A DNA stretch of 64,000 nucleotides, from positions 97,908 through 161,907 of the forward strand of contig JBBMRB010000007.1 of NCBI GenBank assembly GCA_038900335.1. The letters run 5' to 3'. Positions 35,512 to 43,981 of this stretch are shown piece by piece (within the stretch, counting starts at the first letter, position 1; the number at the start of each line of letters is the position of its first letter). The notes beneath the pieces were generated by a model. It ran no database searches. It was not told the origin of the DNA and worked only from the letters and a program-made list of their open reading frames with translations. This DNA is from Rs1 sp038900335 (GTDB taxonomy: Bacteria > Pseudomonadota > Gammaproteobacteria > Pseudomonadales > Balneatricaceae). Made by a program: the position numbers and the translations under genes.

Positions 35512-36534
35512 TTGAGTTTTCATGCTGTAGTTGGCGATATTGGCGGAACCAATGCACGCTTTGCCTTAATTGAAGAAAATAGTGTCCAGTTACACCATGT
35601 ACGAGTACTCAATTGTGCTGATTATGATAATTTTGATGATGCCTATCTTGCTTACTATCAACAAATTGGCTGTGAAGCGTTAACAACTGCATGTATCTCA
35701 TTTGCCTGCCCAATAGCTGATCACATTAATATGACTAATAATCATTGGTCCTTTGATGTGCAGCAAATGAAAGCGAAATTGGGTTTATCTCGATTAGAGT
35801 TGTTGAATGATTTTACTGCTATGGCGTATGGCTCTTTGTTTATTGACGATAGCGAAAAAATCCTGGTGCAAGCAGGAAGTAGTCAACATAGTCATTTACC
35901 CCGCCTAGTTTTAGGACCTGGTACCGGTTTAGGTGTAGCAAGCTTAGTTGCAGATATTCACAGTGCAAATCAAGCTCAAGACAGCTCTGTCAATACTAAC
36001 TCAAGTGTCGTTAAAGATATTATTTGGCAAGCTATCGCGACAGAGGGTGGTCATGTCTCTTTTGCACCAAGCAATGCGTTAGAGATCGCTATCTTACAGC
36101 AGTTACTTAGCAAGTTTGAAAGAGTATCAGTTGAGCGAATACTGTCAGGTGACGGTATATTACAGCTCTATCTCGCATTGTGTTCAATAAAGCAACAGCC
36201 GATACGTTATCAGGACCCCGCGCAAATTACAGCGGCAGTTTTAGCGCACAATGATCCTATTGCTACACAGGCGTTAGATATTTTTTGTTCTATATTAGGG
36301 GCGCTCGCTGGCGATTTAGTGTTAGCTCAAGGCACAAGAGGTGGGGTGTTTTTATGTGGAGGGATTTTGCCGCGTATCCAACAGTTCTTTTTAAATAGCT
36401 CGTTCATACAAGCGATGACAAAGAAAGGCCGCTTTAATCAGTATTTGGCTGATGTGCCAGTTTGGTTATGTAATGCTAAATATCAAGGGCTGATGGGTTC
36501 GGCTGTTGCGCTGAAAATGATGGATAAGGGGTGA
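35512..36534 (+). CDS. glk: glucokinase
   Basis: Phosphorylates glucose with ATP to glucose-6-phosphate, the entry point for zwf. 340 residues (E. coli 321). ROK/Glk features: ADP-binding VVGDIGGTNARFALIEE at the start, LLNDFTAMAYGSL with the catalytic Asp (about 102), LVLGPGTGLGVASLV (about 130), EGGHVSFAPSN (about 182) and GGVFLCGGILPR (about 282). Start codon is TTG with AGAGGA 8 bases upstream. The next gene, a mutarotase, starts one base after the stop. Confidence 0.95.
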   Translation: MSFHAVVGDIGGTNARFALIEENSVQLHHVRVLNCADYDNFDDAYLAYYQQIGCEALTTACISFACPIADHINMTNNHWSFDVQQMKAKLGLSRLELLNDFTAMAYGSLFIDDSEKILVQAGSSQHSHLPRLVLGPGTGLGVASLVADIHSANQAQDSSVNTNSSVVKDIIWQAIATEGGHVSFAPSNALEIAILQQLLSKFERVSVERILSGDGILQLYLALCSIKQQPIRYQDPAQITAAVLAHNDPIATQALDIFCSILGALAGDLVLAQGTRGGVFLCGGILPRIQQFFLNSSFIQAMTKKGRFNQYLADVPVWLCNAKYQGLMGSAVALKMMDKG

Positions 36535-36535
36535 A

Positions 36536-37504
36536 ATGGCAAAAATATTCACTAATTTTCCAAATGGTATTTATCAAATACCTTGGCTAGATCGAGCCGT
36601 TTGGTTAATTGTGCAGCCCTGGGGTGAATTGGTTGTCGCAAAAATTGGTGCACAAATTTTGCATTATCAACCTAGCGGACATAAACCTGTGTTTTGGTTA
36701 AATAGCGAGCGCCAGAGACTAGAGTTACCAAAAGAAGTCGCTTTATCATCAAAGCCAGAAAACCGGCAACAACTTATAGATACGGTGCACAATTATTGTA
36801 ATTTGAAGGGTACAGTTTCTAAGCACTCGCCGCTGCGCGGTGGGGTGCCGTTGTGTTGGCCTTGGTTTGGTGCCCATAGCGATGATGCTGCTTTGCCAAA
36901 TCATGGTTTAGCAAGAGACGCGCTGTGGCAGTTAACTTCGTGTGAATTGACGTCACAGCAGAGCGCAGCAACTAAATTATGCTTTAAACCATCTCAGCGT
37001 TTAACTGCCGATTTAACTGTGCAGTTTAGTATTAACGTCACTAAAGATAATTTGCAGTTAGAGATTAATAGTCAAAATATAGGTAGCAAGGCGCTGGTTA
37101 TGACTCAGGCAATTCATAGCTACTTTGAAGTGGCTAATCATCAGCAAATAATAGTGAAGGGCTTAAAGAGCAGTGAGTTTCTAGACAAACTGGATAGTAA
37201 CCAGCTTAAATATCAAGCTCATGAGCTGACTAATATTAACGAGATTGATAATATTTATAAGCATAGCGCTGAAGCAGTTATCATAGATCAAGCATATAAT
37301 CGCGAGATTATACTGACTAAAAGCAATAGCGATTCAACTGTTGTTTGGAACCCAGCAGATAAAGCGAAGTCAATCGGTATTAACGCAGATTATCGCCAGT
37401 TTATCTGTGTAGAAGCGGCTAATACGGTTGTTGATGAGGTTTGTTTGAAACCATTAGGCTCCTTTTCAATGCGTCAAAATATAGCTGTAAAACATTTAAT
37501 ATAG
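36536..37504 (+). CDS. D-hexose-6-phosphate mutarotase (YeaD family)
   Basis: Aldose-1-epimerase-fold enzyme that interconverts alpha and beta glucose-6-phosphate; Zwf uses the beta anomer, which explains its place behind glk. 322 residues (E. coli YeaD 294). Motifs: HSPLRGGVPLCWPWFGAHSD (about 97), NHGLARDALWQLTS with an active-site His (about 122), a second His in AIHSYFEVANHQQI (about 200), and catalytic Glu in FICVEAANTV (about 285). The one-base gap to glk indicates a two-gene operon. Confidence 0.9.
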   Translation: MAKIFTNFPNGIYQIPWLDRAVWLIVQPWGELVVAKIGAQILHYQPSGHKPVFWLNSERQRLELPKEVALSSKPENRQQLIDTVHNYCNLKGTVSKHSPLRGGVPLCWPWFGAHSDDAALPNHGLARDALWQLTSCELTSQQSAATKLCFKPSQRLTADLTVQFSINVTKDNLQLEINSQNIGSKALVMTQAIHSYFEVANHQQIIVKGLKSSEFLDKLDSNQLKYQAHELTNINEIDNIYKHSAEAVIIDQAYNREIILTKSNSDSTVVWNPADKAKSIGINADYRQFICVEAANTVVDEVCLKPLGSFSMRQNIAVKHLI

Positions 37505-37626
37505 CCACTACAGCCATAGCTTTAAGTTATAAGTGGAGTATAATCAGTATCTTAAAATCATTTCTAAATTTTTAGTAAACGTAGTAGTTGCAAGAGAAAA
37601 CAATTCTGAGACGACGGAGAGTATTA

Positions 37627-38664
37627 GTGGCGAACTATAATATGCAGCACCTTTGGTTCCAGCGTGGTGCACATGCCAATAAAAAGGCACGTCAATACGT
37701 TATCAATGATTTTAAGCCCAATGAAATAAAGAAAATTGCGGTGATTCGCCACGCGGCTCTAGGCGATCAAGTTATCACGCGTCCTTTTTTAGTCGAACTG
37801 CGTAAGTTTTTCCCTAACGCCAGCATAACGCTAAGTGCTGTTTCTAATTATAAATACGGTACGCCAGATGATTTAGCTGACAAATTACATATTACTCATG
37901 GTTCAGACAAGAAAAAAGAGATAGGCTTAAAAGAAAAATTTTCTAATATGAAAGAGCTGGGTGAGCAAGATATTATTTTTGATCTCGCTGCTACAAACCG
38001 CTCGTACTGGTTAACAGCTTTAACTAAGGCAAAACTGAAAGTAGGTTTCCCTTATAAACCATTAGCTGCAAAAATATTGTATGACATTAGTGTGCTGCGT
38101 TCTGATTTTACTGCTGAGTTAGAGGTAATGCTAGATATGTTGAGAGTGTTAGGGCACAGCCCTAGTTACCCTCTAGATTTTGCTTATCCAAGTCACCTGG
38201 TAGAAAAGGACCACGATAATAAACGTATTGTCTATTTTAACGGTGCCTCACAAGAAAGCAAAATGTATCCGTTTTCAGCAATGAGAACATTAATAATTGC
38301 TGCCAGTAAGGCATTAGCGGATTACCAGCATGTTTTTTTAGAAGGAGTCAATGCAAATGAAAAATCTGATCAATTAGGTGATATTGATCCATATTTGAAT
38401 ATTTCAGTACAAGCAGTAATGCCATTAGAAGAATTAACAACATACCTAGCTAAATCACATTGTCTTATCTCAACAGATACCGGCGTGCGTAATCTTGCCA
38501 TAGCGACACACACTCCAACGGTTGGAATATTTTATTCGACAGTGCCGTTTCGATACACACCAGTAGGTGGGAGTCATAAAATTGCAATGAATGCTGATGC
38601 CAGCATACCAACACCTGATAAAATATTATCATTAATCTGCACTAGCTTACTTGAGAGCCATTAA
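37627..38664 (+). CDS. glycosyltransferase family 9 protein (heptosyltransferase-like)
   Basis: GT9 enzymes transfer heptose or similar sugars onto the lipopolysaccharide core in the cytoplasm. About 345 residues. KKIAVIRHAALGDQVITRPFL (about 35) is the GT9 N-terminal signature (IRxxxLGDxxxxxP), and the C-terminal donor-binding part reads CLISTDTGVRNLAIATHTPT (about 280), replacing the usual DTGxxHLA with DTGxRNLA. I chose the GTG at 37627, 8 bases after GGAG; a TTG 39 bases upstream is the longest possibility. No other core-LPS genes are adjacent, so the acceptor is unknown. A terminator follows. Confidence 0.82.
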   Translation: MANYNMQHLWFQRGAHANKKARQYVINDFKPNEIKKIAVIRHAALGDQVITRPFLVELRKFFPNASITLSAVSNYKYGTPDDLADKLHITHGSDKKKEIGLKEKFSNMKELGEQDIIFDLAATNRSYWLTALTKAKLKVGFPYKPLAAKILYDISVLRSDFTAELEVMLDMLRVLGHSPSYPLDFAYPSHLVEKDHDNKRIVYFNGASQESKMYPFSAMRTLIIAASKALADYQHVFLEGVNANEKSDQLGDIDPYLNISVQAVMPLEELTTYLAKSHCLISTDTGVRNLAIATHTPTVGIFYSTVPFRYTPVGGSHKIAMNADASIPTPDKILSLICTSLLESH

Positions 38665-38722
38665 AGCAGAGTTATTTAACTAAAGTTAATGAGCAAATCG
38701 CTCTGCTTTGTTAGCTTTTTTT
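38663..38722 (+). terminator. terminator after the GT9 gene
   Basis: AAAGCAGAG (38663-38671) pairs with CTCTGCTTT (38701-38709) around a 29-base loop, followed by TTAG and a run of T at 38715-38721. It starts at the end of the GT9 stop codon. Nothing else was recognised in the 160 bases before the next gene end. Confidence 0.65.
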
Positions 38723-38882
38723 CTGTTTTTCCTGCAGGGGTGAGTGCGTTGACACGGTGATGTAACTAACATTCTTCTTCGAAAGAGTGTAGTTCAAAGG
38801 GCAATAACTATGCCCATATATCTCTAGCGAATAATAACAAGGTATAGCGAAAAGAAGATTTAGAGTCGTTATACTGTAATTA

Positions 38883-39569
38883 CTAACACTGCTGGGCGCT
38901 TGGCTCATCCATTTTTTCGATAAAGCTACGATGTACCCAGCCAGTTGTGGATTGTTGCTCAATTTGACACCACTTGTCTTCACAGCGAAAGCGTTTTATA
39001 CAAGTTGCGTTTGCTGAGGCACTTCCAAGCTTATTACTTTTGTAATCCTTGGTTTGACGAATGTTTAATTGATCATCAGCTGTCACATTAATCACCTTTA
39101 CCCAGGAAAATTGTGGTTCAACGGAAGATTGTGCCTTCTTATTGTCTGCTATTGTCTTAGTCGCTGGTTCATTAATAACTGTTTTAGCTGTATCAGTTGT
39201 CGCTAAACAGCTTTCACTATCTTGTTGCTCGCTAGTATAGCTAGCGAGTAACTGCTCATTAGTCGCGTATTTTTTATCGTCGATACCAATCAGGCAAATC
39301 CCTTGGTTACAATTGTATAATTTAATACACTGGGTTGCGCTAGTAATCGAGGATCTTGCGTTGTTGGTAACGGGTAGTATTTGTACGACAGGTATTTTTA
39401 GATCACTACTATTAATTAAAAAGGTACTGCCTGCAGATTTGTCAGCTTCATCGAATATCTGCTGTACTTGCAAGGGGCTAAGTGTCGTAAAGAAATTATT
39501 AGCAAATATTTGATGGTTAAAAGCCAGGAGTGAGCAAGTGAATAATAGTAATAGGGTATTTCGTTTCAT
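38883..39569 (-). CDS. exported protein with C-terminal bacterial SH3 domain
   Basis: A 228-residue secreted protein of unknown role. A signal peptide (residues 1-24, ending QIFA) is followed by a LSPLQVQQIFDEADKSAG segment, a cysteine-containing region (CIKLYNCNQGICLIGI, about 83) and a C-terminal SH3b-like domain: VTADDQLNIRQTKDYKSNKL (about 157), CIKRFRCEDKWCQIEQQ and TGWVHRSFIEKM. The two cysteine sets have the same CIK-x-C spacing, suggesting an internal duplication of the SH3 module. The SH3b fold often binds cell wall. It stands alone, tail to tail with the GT9 gene. Confidence 0.7.
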   Translation of the reverse strand: MKRNTLLLLFTCSLLAFNHQIFANNFFTTLSPLQVQQIFDEADKSAGSTFLINSSDLKIPVVQILPVTNNARSSITSATQCIKLYNCNQGICLIGIDDKKYATNEQLLASYTSEQQDSESCLATTDTAKTVINEPATKTIADNKKAQSSVEPQFSWVKVINVTADDQLNIRQTKDYKSNKLGSASANATCIKRFRCEDKWCQIEQQSTTGWVHRSFIEKMDEPSAQQC

Positions 39570-39891
39570 CTTAATACCATTTCTCGTTGTTATACTGTCG
39601 TTTAGGTGATGTGCGATATGTGATTTTTTGCTATATGGTGATGGTTTGAACTTGTCTTTTGCAGCAATCAGTTTGAAATTATAGCATCACATTGACACTA
39701 AATATAATCGAGTAAGGCTGTATCAAAGGTTAATCTTTATACATTTTTTAATATTATGTGACGCTATATTAAGAAATGGGTCGAGCGCTAATGATTTAGC
39801 GTCATTGTTTGCTGTATTAGTTAAAATACAGCAGTATTATAGCTGTTTATATATGCATCCAGTTTTAAATTTAATGTGTTTGGGAATTATT
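39570..39891. other. gene-free region upstream of the entericidin-like gene
   Basis: 322 bases, A/T-rich. Two hairpins lie just before the small lipoprotein gene: CGCTAA/TTAGCG (39786-39801) and GCTGTATT/AATACAGC (39811-39832). They would be in the 5' leader of that gene if transcription starts upstream. No gene is recognisable; a longer in-frame reading starting at 39805 runs over these hairpins and is not credible. Confidence 0.4.
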
Positions 39892-40032
39892 ATGAAAGTA
39901 ACATCTAAAATAGTTATTATTGTTAGTTTAGCGTTTGCAATGAGTGCTTGTAGTACGGTTGCAGGTTTTGGTAAAGATTTAAAGAAAGGCGGGCATGCTA
40001 TCGAGAAGGCTGCGAAAAAAGCGTCTAATTAA
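39892..40032 (+). CDS. entericidin-family small lipoprotein
   Basis: A 46-residue protein: MKVTSKIVIIVSLAFAMSAC is a lipoprotein signal with the modified Cys at residue 20, followed by the short amphipathic tail CSTVAGFGKDLKKGGHAIEK typical of EcnA/EcnB entericidins (family ECN). Entericidins are small outer-membrane lipoproteins first described as a toxin/antidote pair induced in stationary phase; here only one gene is present, so a pair function is not supported. The start has only a weak ribosome-binding site (TGGGAA). Confidence 0.8.
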   Translation: MKVTSKIVIIVSLAFAMSACSTVAGFGKDLKKGGHAIEKAAKKASN

Positions 40033-40080
40033 AGCTGCAACTTAAACCCAAATAGCTCATAAATAGCGTGCGTATTTTGT

Positions 40081-40545
40081 TTAGTAAATACCAAAATCTA
40101 AACCGCACGCCATACTCTCGCCTAATTGATGGCACTGTGCTAAAAAGTCTTCATCCCAATCGCCTCTCAATGTGAGTGTCGGTTGCACTTGTTTCCATTT
40201 CATACCGTTACAGATATTTTTTACCGCAGTGTTAGTTGCAGTGCCATCGTGCCCAGCGCGAATGTATAACGCGAAAGGTAGCCCTGCTTTTTGTTCTGAA
40301 CAAGGATAGAACACGCGATCAAAAAAATCTTTTAGCGCACCGCTCATATATCCTAAATTTTCAGTGGTGCCTAAAATGATAGCATCACAATTTAATACGT
40401 CTTGTGCGCTAGCACTAAAGGGCTCTAAGCAACGAATAATTAGGTTATCAGTATCCGCTGCCAATGCCCCTAACTGCACTTGTTCGATTAGCATTTTAGT
40501 ATTAATAGAAGGTGTGTTGGCGACAATTAGCAGCGTTTTATTCAT
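40081..40545 (-). CDS. flavodoxin-fold NAD(P)H-dependent reductase-like protein
   Basis: A 154-residue protein of the flavodoxin/WrbA-like fold. FMN-binding features: KTLLIVANTPSINTKMLIEQ (residues 3-22, phosphate loop), and AIILGTTENLGYMSGALKDF (about 55), the loop that cradles the flavin ring. The substrate and electron partner are unknown. The gene is 6 bases after a DUF5062 gene on the same strand, so the two are probably cotranscribed. Confidence 0.8.
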   Translation of the reverse strand: MNKTLLIVANTPSINTKMLIEQVQLGALAADTDNLIIRCLEPFSASAQDVLNCDAIILGTTENLGYMSGALKDFFDRVFYPCSEQKAGLPFALYIRAGHDGTATNTAVKNICNGMKWKQVQPTLTLRGDWDEDFLAQCHQLGESMACGLDFGIY

Positions 40546-40551
40546 GCTTCT

Positions 40552-40815
40552 TTACTTCTTCAACGGATGATTAGCAGGTAGCTGCTTTTCAATCCATAGT
40601 GCTAGTTTATGTTTCATGCCATTACCATCTTCTTTATCCTCAGGCAGGGCGACGATTAATTTATCTTGTACTAGTAAGCGATAAATTGCTTCTACTTTGA
40701 TACTCATTGAATCGGAGGCTTCAAACTTTCCGGCTTTTCGTTGTTGTAAATAAATAGTGCCAACACGGATTGCTTCTTTTAATAGTGGTGCGTCTTGTTT
40801 TAGTTGTGATTTCAT
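40552..40815 (-). CDS. DUF5062 family protein
   Basis: An 87-residue soluble protein of unknown function. It shows the family-like blocks LLKEAIRVGTIYLQQRKAG (about 11), VEAIYRLLVQDKLIVALP (about 41) and KHKLALWIEKQLPANHPL at the C-terminus. I recall this family from Shewanella, Vibrio and Pseudomonas relatives. The ATG follows an AGGAGCT ribosome-binding site. It precedes the flavodoxin-fold gene by 6 bases. Confidence 0.75.
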   Translation of the reverse strand: MKSQLKQDAPLLKEAIRVGTIYLQQRKAGKFEASDSMSIKVEAIYRLLVQDKLIVALPEDKEDGNGMKHKLALWIEKQLPANHPLKK

Positions 40816-41002
40816 AGCAGCTCCTAAGGCTTACAAATAGAAATTGTTACGAGCATAGCGTTTTAAATCACTAAAAAACAAGTTAAAGTTATGATATGTA
40901 AATTAGATGATGCGATATTGCAATTTTCTAGCGAAATAACACAGTCTATTCAATGTACTGATGGGCTATCCACAGTCGTTTTTCATTCAGGTATTAGCTT
41001 AA

Positions 41003-41632
41003 ATGGCATATAAGATTATTCCAGTAACCGATTTCTCACAAAATTGTACTGTTTTTTGGTGTGAGCAAACATTGCATGCCGCGATTATTGATCCAGGTGG
41101 TGATGTTGAAAAAATCATTAGTTTTATTAATGAGGAAAAACTGACAGTTGAGAAAATTATATTAACCCACGGTCATCTTGATCATGTGGGCGGTGTTGCT
41201 CAATTACTCACACAGTATAAAGTAGCGGTAGAAGGCCCTCATATCGCTGATAAATTTTGGTTGGATGCTTTGCTAGAGCAATGTCGAATGTTTAACTTCG
41301 CATTAGTCGATAACTTTGAGCCCACTCGCTGGCTAAATGATGGCGATACAGTCAGTGTTGGTGAAATGTTATTAGAAGTACTGCATTGTCCAGGCCACAC
41401 TCCCGGTCATGTGGTTTTGTATCATCGTCAAGGTCAGTTGTTACAAGTAGGTGATGTATTGTTTAATGGCTCTATCGGGCGTACTGATTTCCCACAGGGT
41501 GATCATCAGCAATTGTTAACATCCATTAAAGACAAGCTCTTACCGCTCGGTGATGAAATAGCATTTATTCCAGGGCATGGCCCCATGTCGACTTTAGGCT
41601 ATGAGAGGGCACATAATGTCCATATTAGATAA
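41003..41632 (+). CDS. metallo-beta-lactamase fold hydrolase, glyoxalase II-like
   Basis: A 209-residue zinc hydrolase of the YcbL/GloB-like type. The metal-binding HGHLDHVGG (about 56-62), a further His in CPGHTPGHVVLYHRQG (about 131), the bridging Asp in VGDVLFNGSIGRTDFPQGD (about 150) and PGHGPMSTLGYE (about 192) are all present, so an active enzyme is likely. Such small members act on glutathione or thioester-like substrates; the true substrate is unknown. It overlaps the last bases of a doubtful 40-codon frame upstream. Confidence 0.88.
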   Translation: MAYKIIPVTDFSQNCTVFWCEQTLHAAIIDPGGDVEKIISFINEEKLTVEKIILTHGHLDHVGGVAQLLTQYKVAVEGPHIADKFWLDALLEQCRMFNFALVDNFEPTRWLNDGDTVSVGEMLLEVLHCPGHTPGHVVLYHRQGQLLQVGDVLFNGSIGRTDFPQGDHQQLLTSIKDKLLPLGDEIAFIPGHGPMSTLGYERAHNVHIR

Positions 41633-41717
41633 CCCTGAATTTTGAAATATCATACTATTAAGGTGAGCGAGTGTGGCTCTTATAGTTAAATAGTTATGGC
41701 GAAGGCGTGTTATCAAA

Positions 41718-42479
41718 ATGGAAGTACTGCACTGGGTTTTACTCGCTGTCATTGTTTGTTTTGCCGGCGTTATAAGAGGATGTATCGGCTTTGGTTTTTC
41801 GGCGTTAGTGGTGGCCTTAGCCTCAATTTTTTTGAACCCAAAAATGATCGTGCCGATGGTTGCTATTCTAGAAATTGCTGCCAGTATTCACATGGCGACT
41901 AGTGTTTATAAACAAGTTAAATGGCAACCGCTACTCTACCTTTTATTAGGTACTTTAATAACAACGCCGATTGGTGTGTTCTTATTAGTGTACTTACCAG
42001 TGCAAGATATTCGGTTGATGCTTAGCCTGCTTATTTTTATTTTAAGTATGATGTTGTTAAGTGGATGGCAGTACCAAGGGAGAGTGGGAATGTTGTCATT
42101 TTTAGCAATGGGTGCCTTTGCTGGTGGGTGTAATGGCGCGGCAGGTATTGGCGGTTTGCCAGTGGCTACTTTTTTATCTTCAATAAAAATTAATATTGCG
42201 CAAATACGCGCGACACTAGTATTGTATTTTTTCGCTGCTGACATTATTTTTATTATTGCTGTAGTTGTTGTCGAGCAGTTTTTTGTGAGCGCAAATAATG
42301 ATAGTTTATATTCAAACTCATTGTTATGGTTGAGTGCTTTAATGCTGATACCTATGACATTGGGTATTGAGCTAGGTAGTAAGCTATTTATAAAGTTGAA
42401 TGAGCGAACACTAAAGCGAGCGGTCATTATTTTTCTAGCTCTGTTATCTGTTGTCGGCATAGCAAAAGTCGTATTTTAA
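41718..42479 (+). CDS. sulfite exporter TauE/SafE family membrane protein
   Basis: A 253-residue integral inner-membrane protein with about eight hydrophobic segments. The TauE/SafE repeats are visible: GVIRGCIGFGFSALVVALAS (about 14) and FAGGCNGAAGIGGLPVATFL (about 135), both Gly-rich re-entrant-like segments. Members export sulfite, sulfoacetate or other organic anions; the sequence alone does not give the substrate. It follows the MBL-fold gene by 85 bases on the same strand. Start ATG at 41718; a GTG in another frame upstream is spurious. Confidence 0.85.
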   Translation: MEVLHWVLLAVIVCFAGVIRGCIGFGFSALVVALASIFLNPKMIVPMVAILEIAASIHMATSVYKQVKWQPLLYLLLGTLITTPIGVFLLVYLPVQDIRLMLSLLIFILSMMLLSGWQYQGRVGMLSFLAMGAFAGGCNGAAGIGGLPVATFLSSIKINIAQIRATLVLYFFAADIIFIIAVVVVEQFFVSANNDSLYSNSLLWLSALMLIPMTLGIELGSKLFIKLNERTLKRAVIIFLALLSVVGIAKVVF

Positions 42480-42576
42480 TATGATCAACAGTGCGTGCTA
42501 ATATTCGCTTTAATTCAGTTAGATTGAGATTAATAGCTGATCAATATTAATAGTATCAACACAAAATCGAGCTAAC

Positions 42577-43641
42577 ATGATTACACAATCCCTGTTTAAA
42601 CCAACACAGACGCAAATCGATAAACACGATGTCTACCAGTACACTTTAACTAATTCATTGGCCACTAAGGCTGTATTTATTAATTTAGGCGCAAGGTTAA
42701 CTCAATTACATTTAGTTGATAGACAAGGGGTTATTGATGATGTTGTGCTAGGTTTTGATGATCTGGAAAGCTATCGTACGCATGGTCGCTATTTTGGTGC
42801 AACGTGTGGGCGTTACGCTAATCGTATCGCTAATGCAGCCTTTGAACTTGATGGCGTGCAATACCAACTTGATGACAATGAAAGCCCTAATCATTTACAT
42901 GGAGGGTCAGAGGGGTTAGACCAAAAGTATTGGCAGGTAAGCTTAGATGAAATAAACAATAAAATAGAATTCAGTACTGATTGTGTCGATGGTGAAATGG
43001 GTTACCCAGGCCATGTCCATGTTCGTGTTAGCTATCAATTGACAGAACAAAATGAGCTATTGATTGAAATGAGGGCGAGCACTGATAAAGCGACGCCAAT
43101 TAATTTGGTTCATCATAGTTTTTTTAATTTAGCAGGCCAGCAAGCAGAGAATGTATTGGCACATAAGATTAAGATGAATTGTGATCATTACACACCAATT
43201 GATAGTGCTAAAATACCGACGGGTGATATCAGTACCGTACTAGATACACCTTTTGATTTAAGAGACATGAAATACATTGGTCATTATGCTGACTTTTTTC
43301 ATAGTGATGGCGGTTATGATCATAATTTTTGTGTCAATAATTACAATGGCAAATTGCAACAAGGTTGCACTGTTTATCACCCGCCTTCAGGAAGGGTGAT
43401 GGTGGTTGAATCTAATCAACCTGGAATACAGTTTTATACGGCAAATCATTTAGATGGTAGTCGACTGGCTAAAAATGGCATTGCTATGAAAAAGCACGCA
43501 GGGTTGGCACTGGAAACTCAATGTTATCCGAACGCTATAAACGTTGCTGATTTCCCCGGTACTGTTTTATTACCCCAACAAGAGTATCAGCATATGATGC
43601 GGCTGAGCTTTTGTGTCAAAGACGATGAGGTTGCTAGTTAA
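42577..43641 (+). CDS. galM: aldose 1-epimerase (mutarotase)
   Basis: Interconverts alpha and beta anomers of free aldoses such as glucose and galactose. 354 residues (E. coli 346). Conserved sites: YFGATCGRYANRIANAAFEL (about 72), NHLHGGSEGLDQKYW with a catalytic His (about 107), VHHSFFNLAGQ with the second His (about 180), and the catalytic Glu in LALETQCYPNAIN (about 310). No galactose operon is near. It could supply the anomer for glucokinase, encoded about 6 kb upstream. Confidence 0.93.
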   Translation: MITQSLFKPTQTQIDKHDVYQYTLTNSLATKAVFINLGARLTQLHLVDRQGVIDDVVLGFDDLESYRTHGRYFGATCGRYANRIANAAFELDGVQYQLDDNESPNHLHGGSEGLDQKYWQVSLDEINNKIEFSTDCVDGEMGYPGHVHVRVSYQLTEQNELLIEMRASTDKATPINLVHHSFFNLAGQQAENVLAHKIKMNCDHYTPIDSAKIPTGDISTVLDTPFDLRDMKYIGHYADFFHSDGGYDHNFCVNNYNGKLQQGCTVYHPPSGRVMVVESNQPGIQFYTANHLDGSRLAKNGIAMKKHAGLALETQCYPNAINVADFPGTVLLPQQEYQHMMRLSFCVKDDEVAS

Positions 43642-43648
43642 ATTAGAA

Positions 43649-43712
43649 ACTATATTGTGATTTCTAACAAAACAGCCTTTAGCAATATATACATGCTGTC
43701 TGCTAAAGGCTG
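43649..43712 (-). terminator. terminator between galM and a small coiled-coil gene
   Basis: CAGCCTTTAGCA (43673-43684) and TGCTAAAGGCTG (43701-43712) form a perfect 12-base-pair stem. On the minus strand it is followed by TTTTG, ending the coiled-coil gene. On the plus strand, just after galM, TTAGAAA/TTTCTAA makes a smaller hairpin near 43644-43668. Confidence 0.7.
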
Positions 43713-43722
43713 TCATATGAGC

Positions 43723-43944
43723 TTATTTTGATTTGCTGTCTTTGACTAAGAAATCAATAAAATTCTTGATTGTTGTTAGGCTTAGCTCCGCACTTTTCAT
43801 ATGGTTTTCAAGGTCCATAATTTGATGCTCTTGTTCTAATGCCTTTCGCCTAGTGACCTCTTGTTTTAGCTCATTTAGCGTGTGTTGTGTTTCATCAATA
43901 AGTTTTTGTAGTCTATCATTTGTCAGCGTTTGGATCGTATTCAT
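43723..43944 (-). CDS. small coiled-coil protein of unknown function
   Basis: A 73-residue, highly helical protein (MNTIQTLTNDRLQKLIDETQ onward) with heptad-like spacing through LKQEVTRRKALEQEHQIMDL and a C-terminal IKNFIDFLVKDSKSK. I recognise no family. The ATG at 43944 sits 6 bases after GGAG, which decides the start over an ATG four codons upstream. It follows the Na/Pi cotransporter gene by 37 bases on the same strand. It could be a small partner of that transporter (PhoU-like helical proteins often are), but this is only suggestion. Confidence 0.65.
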   Translation of the reverse strand: MNTIQTLTNDRLQKLIDETQHTLNELKQEVTRRKALEQEHQIMDLENHMKSAELSLTTIKNFIDFLVKDSKSK

Positions 43945-43981
43945 ATGCTTCTCCATTATCTATTTAAGGTTATTCCCTGAA

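Noticed and set aside
38711..38983. 90-codon minus-strand frame at the end of the SH3 protein gene
   Set aside because: Overlaps the certain gene in another frame and covers the GT9 terminator; no ribosome-binding site.
39892..40032. Entericidin toxin/antidote pair
   Set aside because: Only one small lipoprotein gene is present; a second copy was not found on either side, so a toxin-antidote claim is not justified.
40891..41013. 40-codon frame upstream of and overlapping the MBL hydrolase start
   Set aside because: No ribosome-binding site, no recognisable motif, and overlaps the start of a certain gene; too weak to list.
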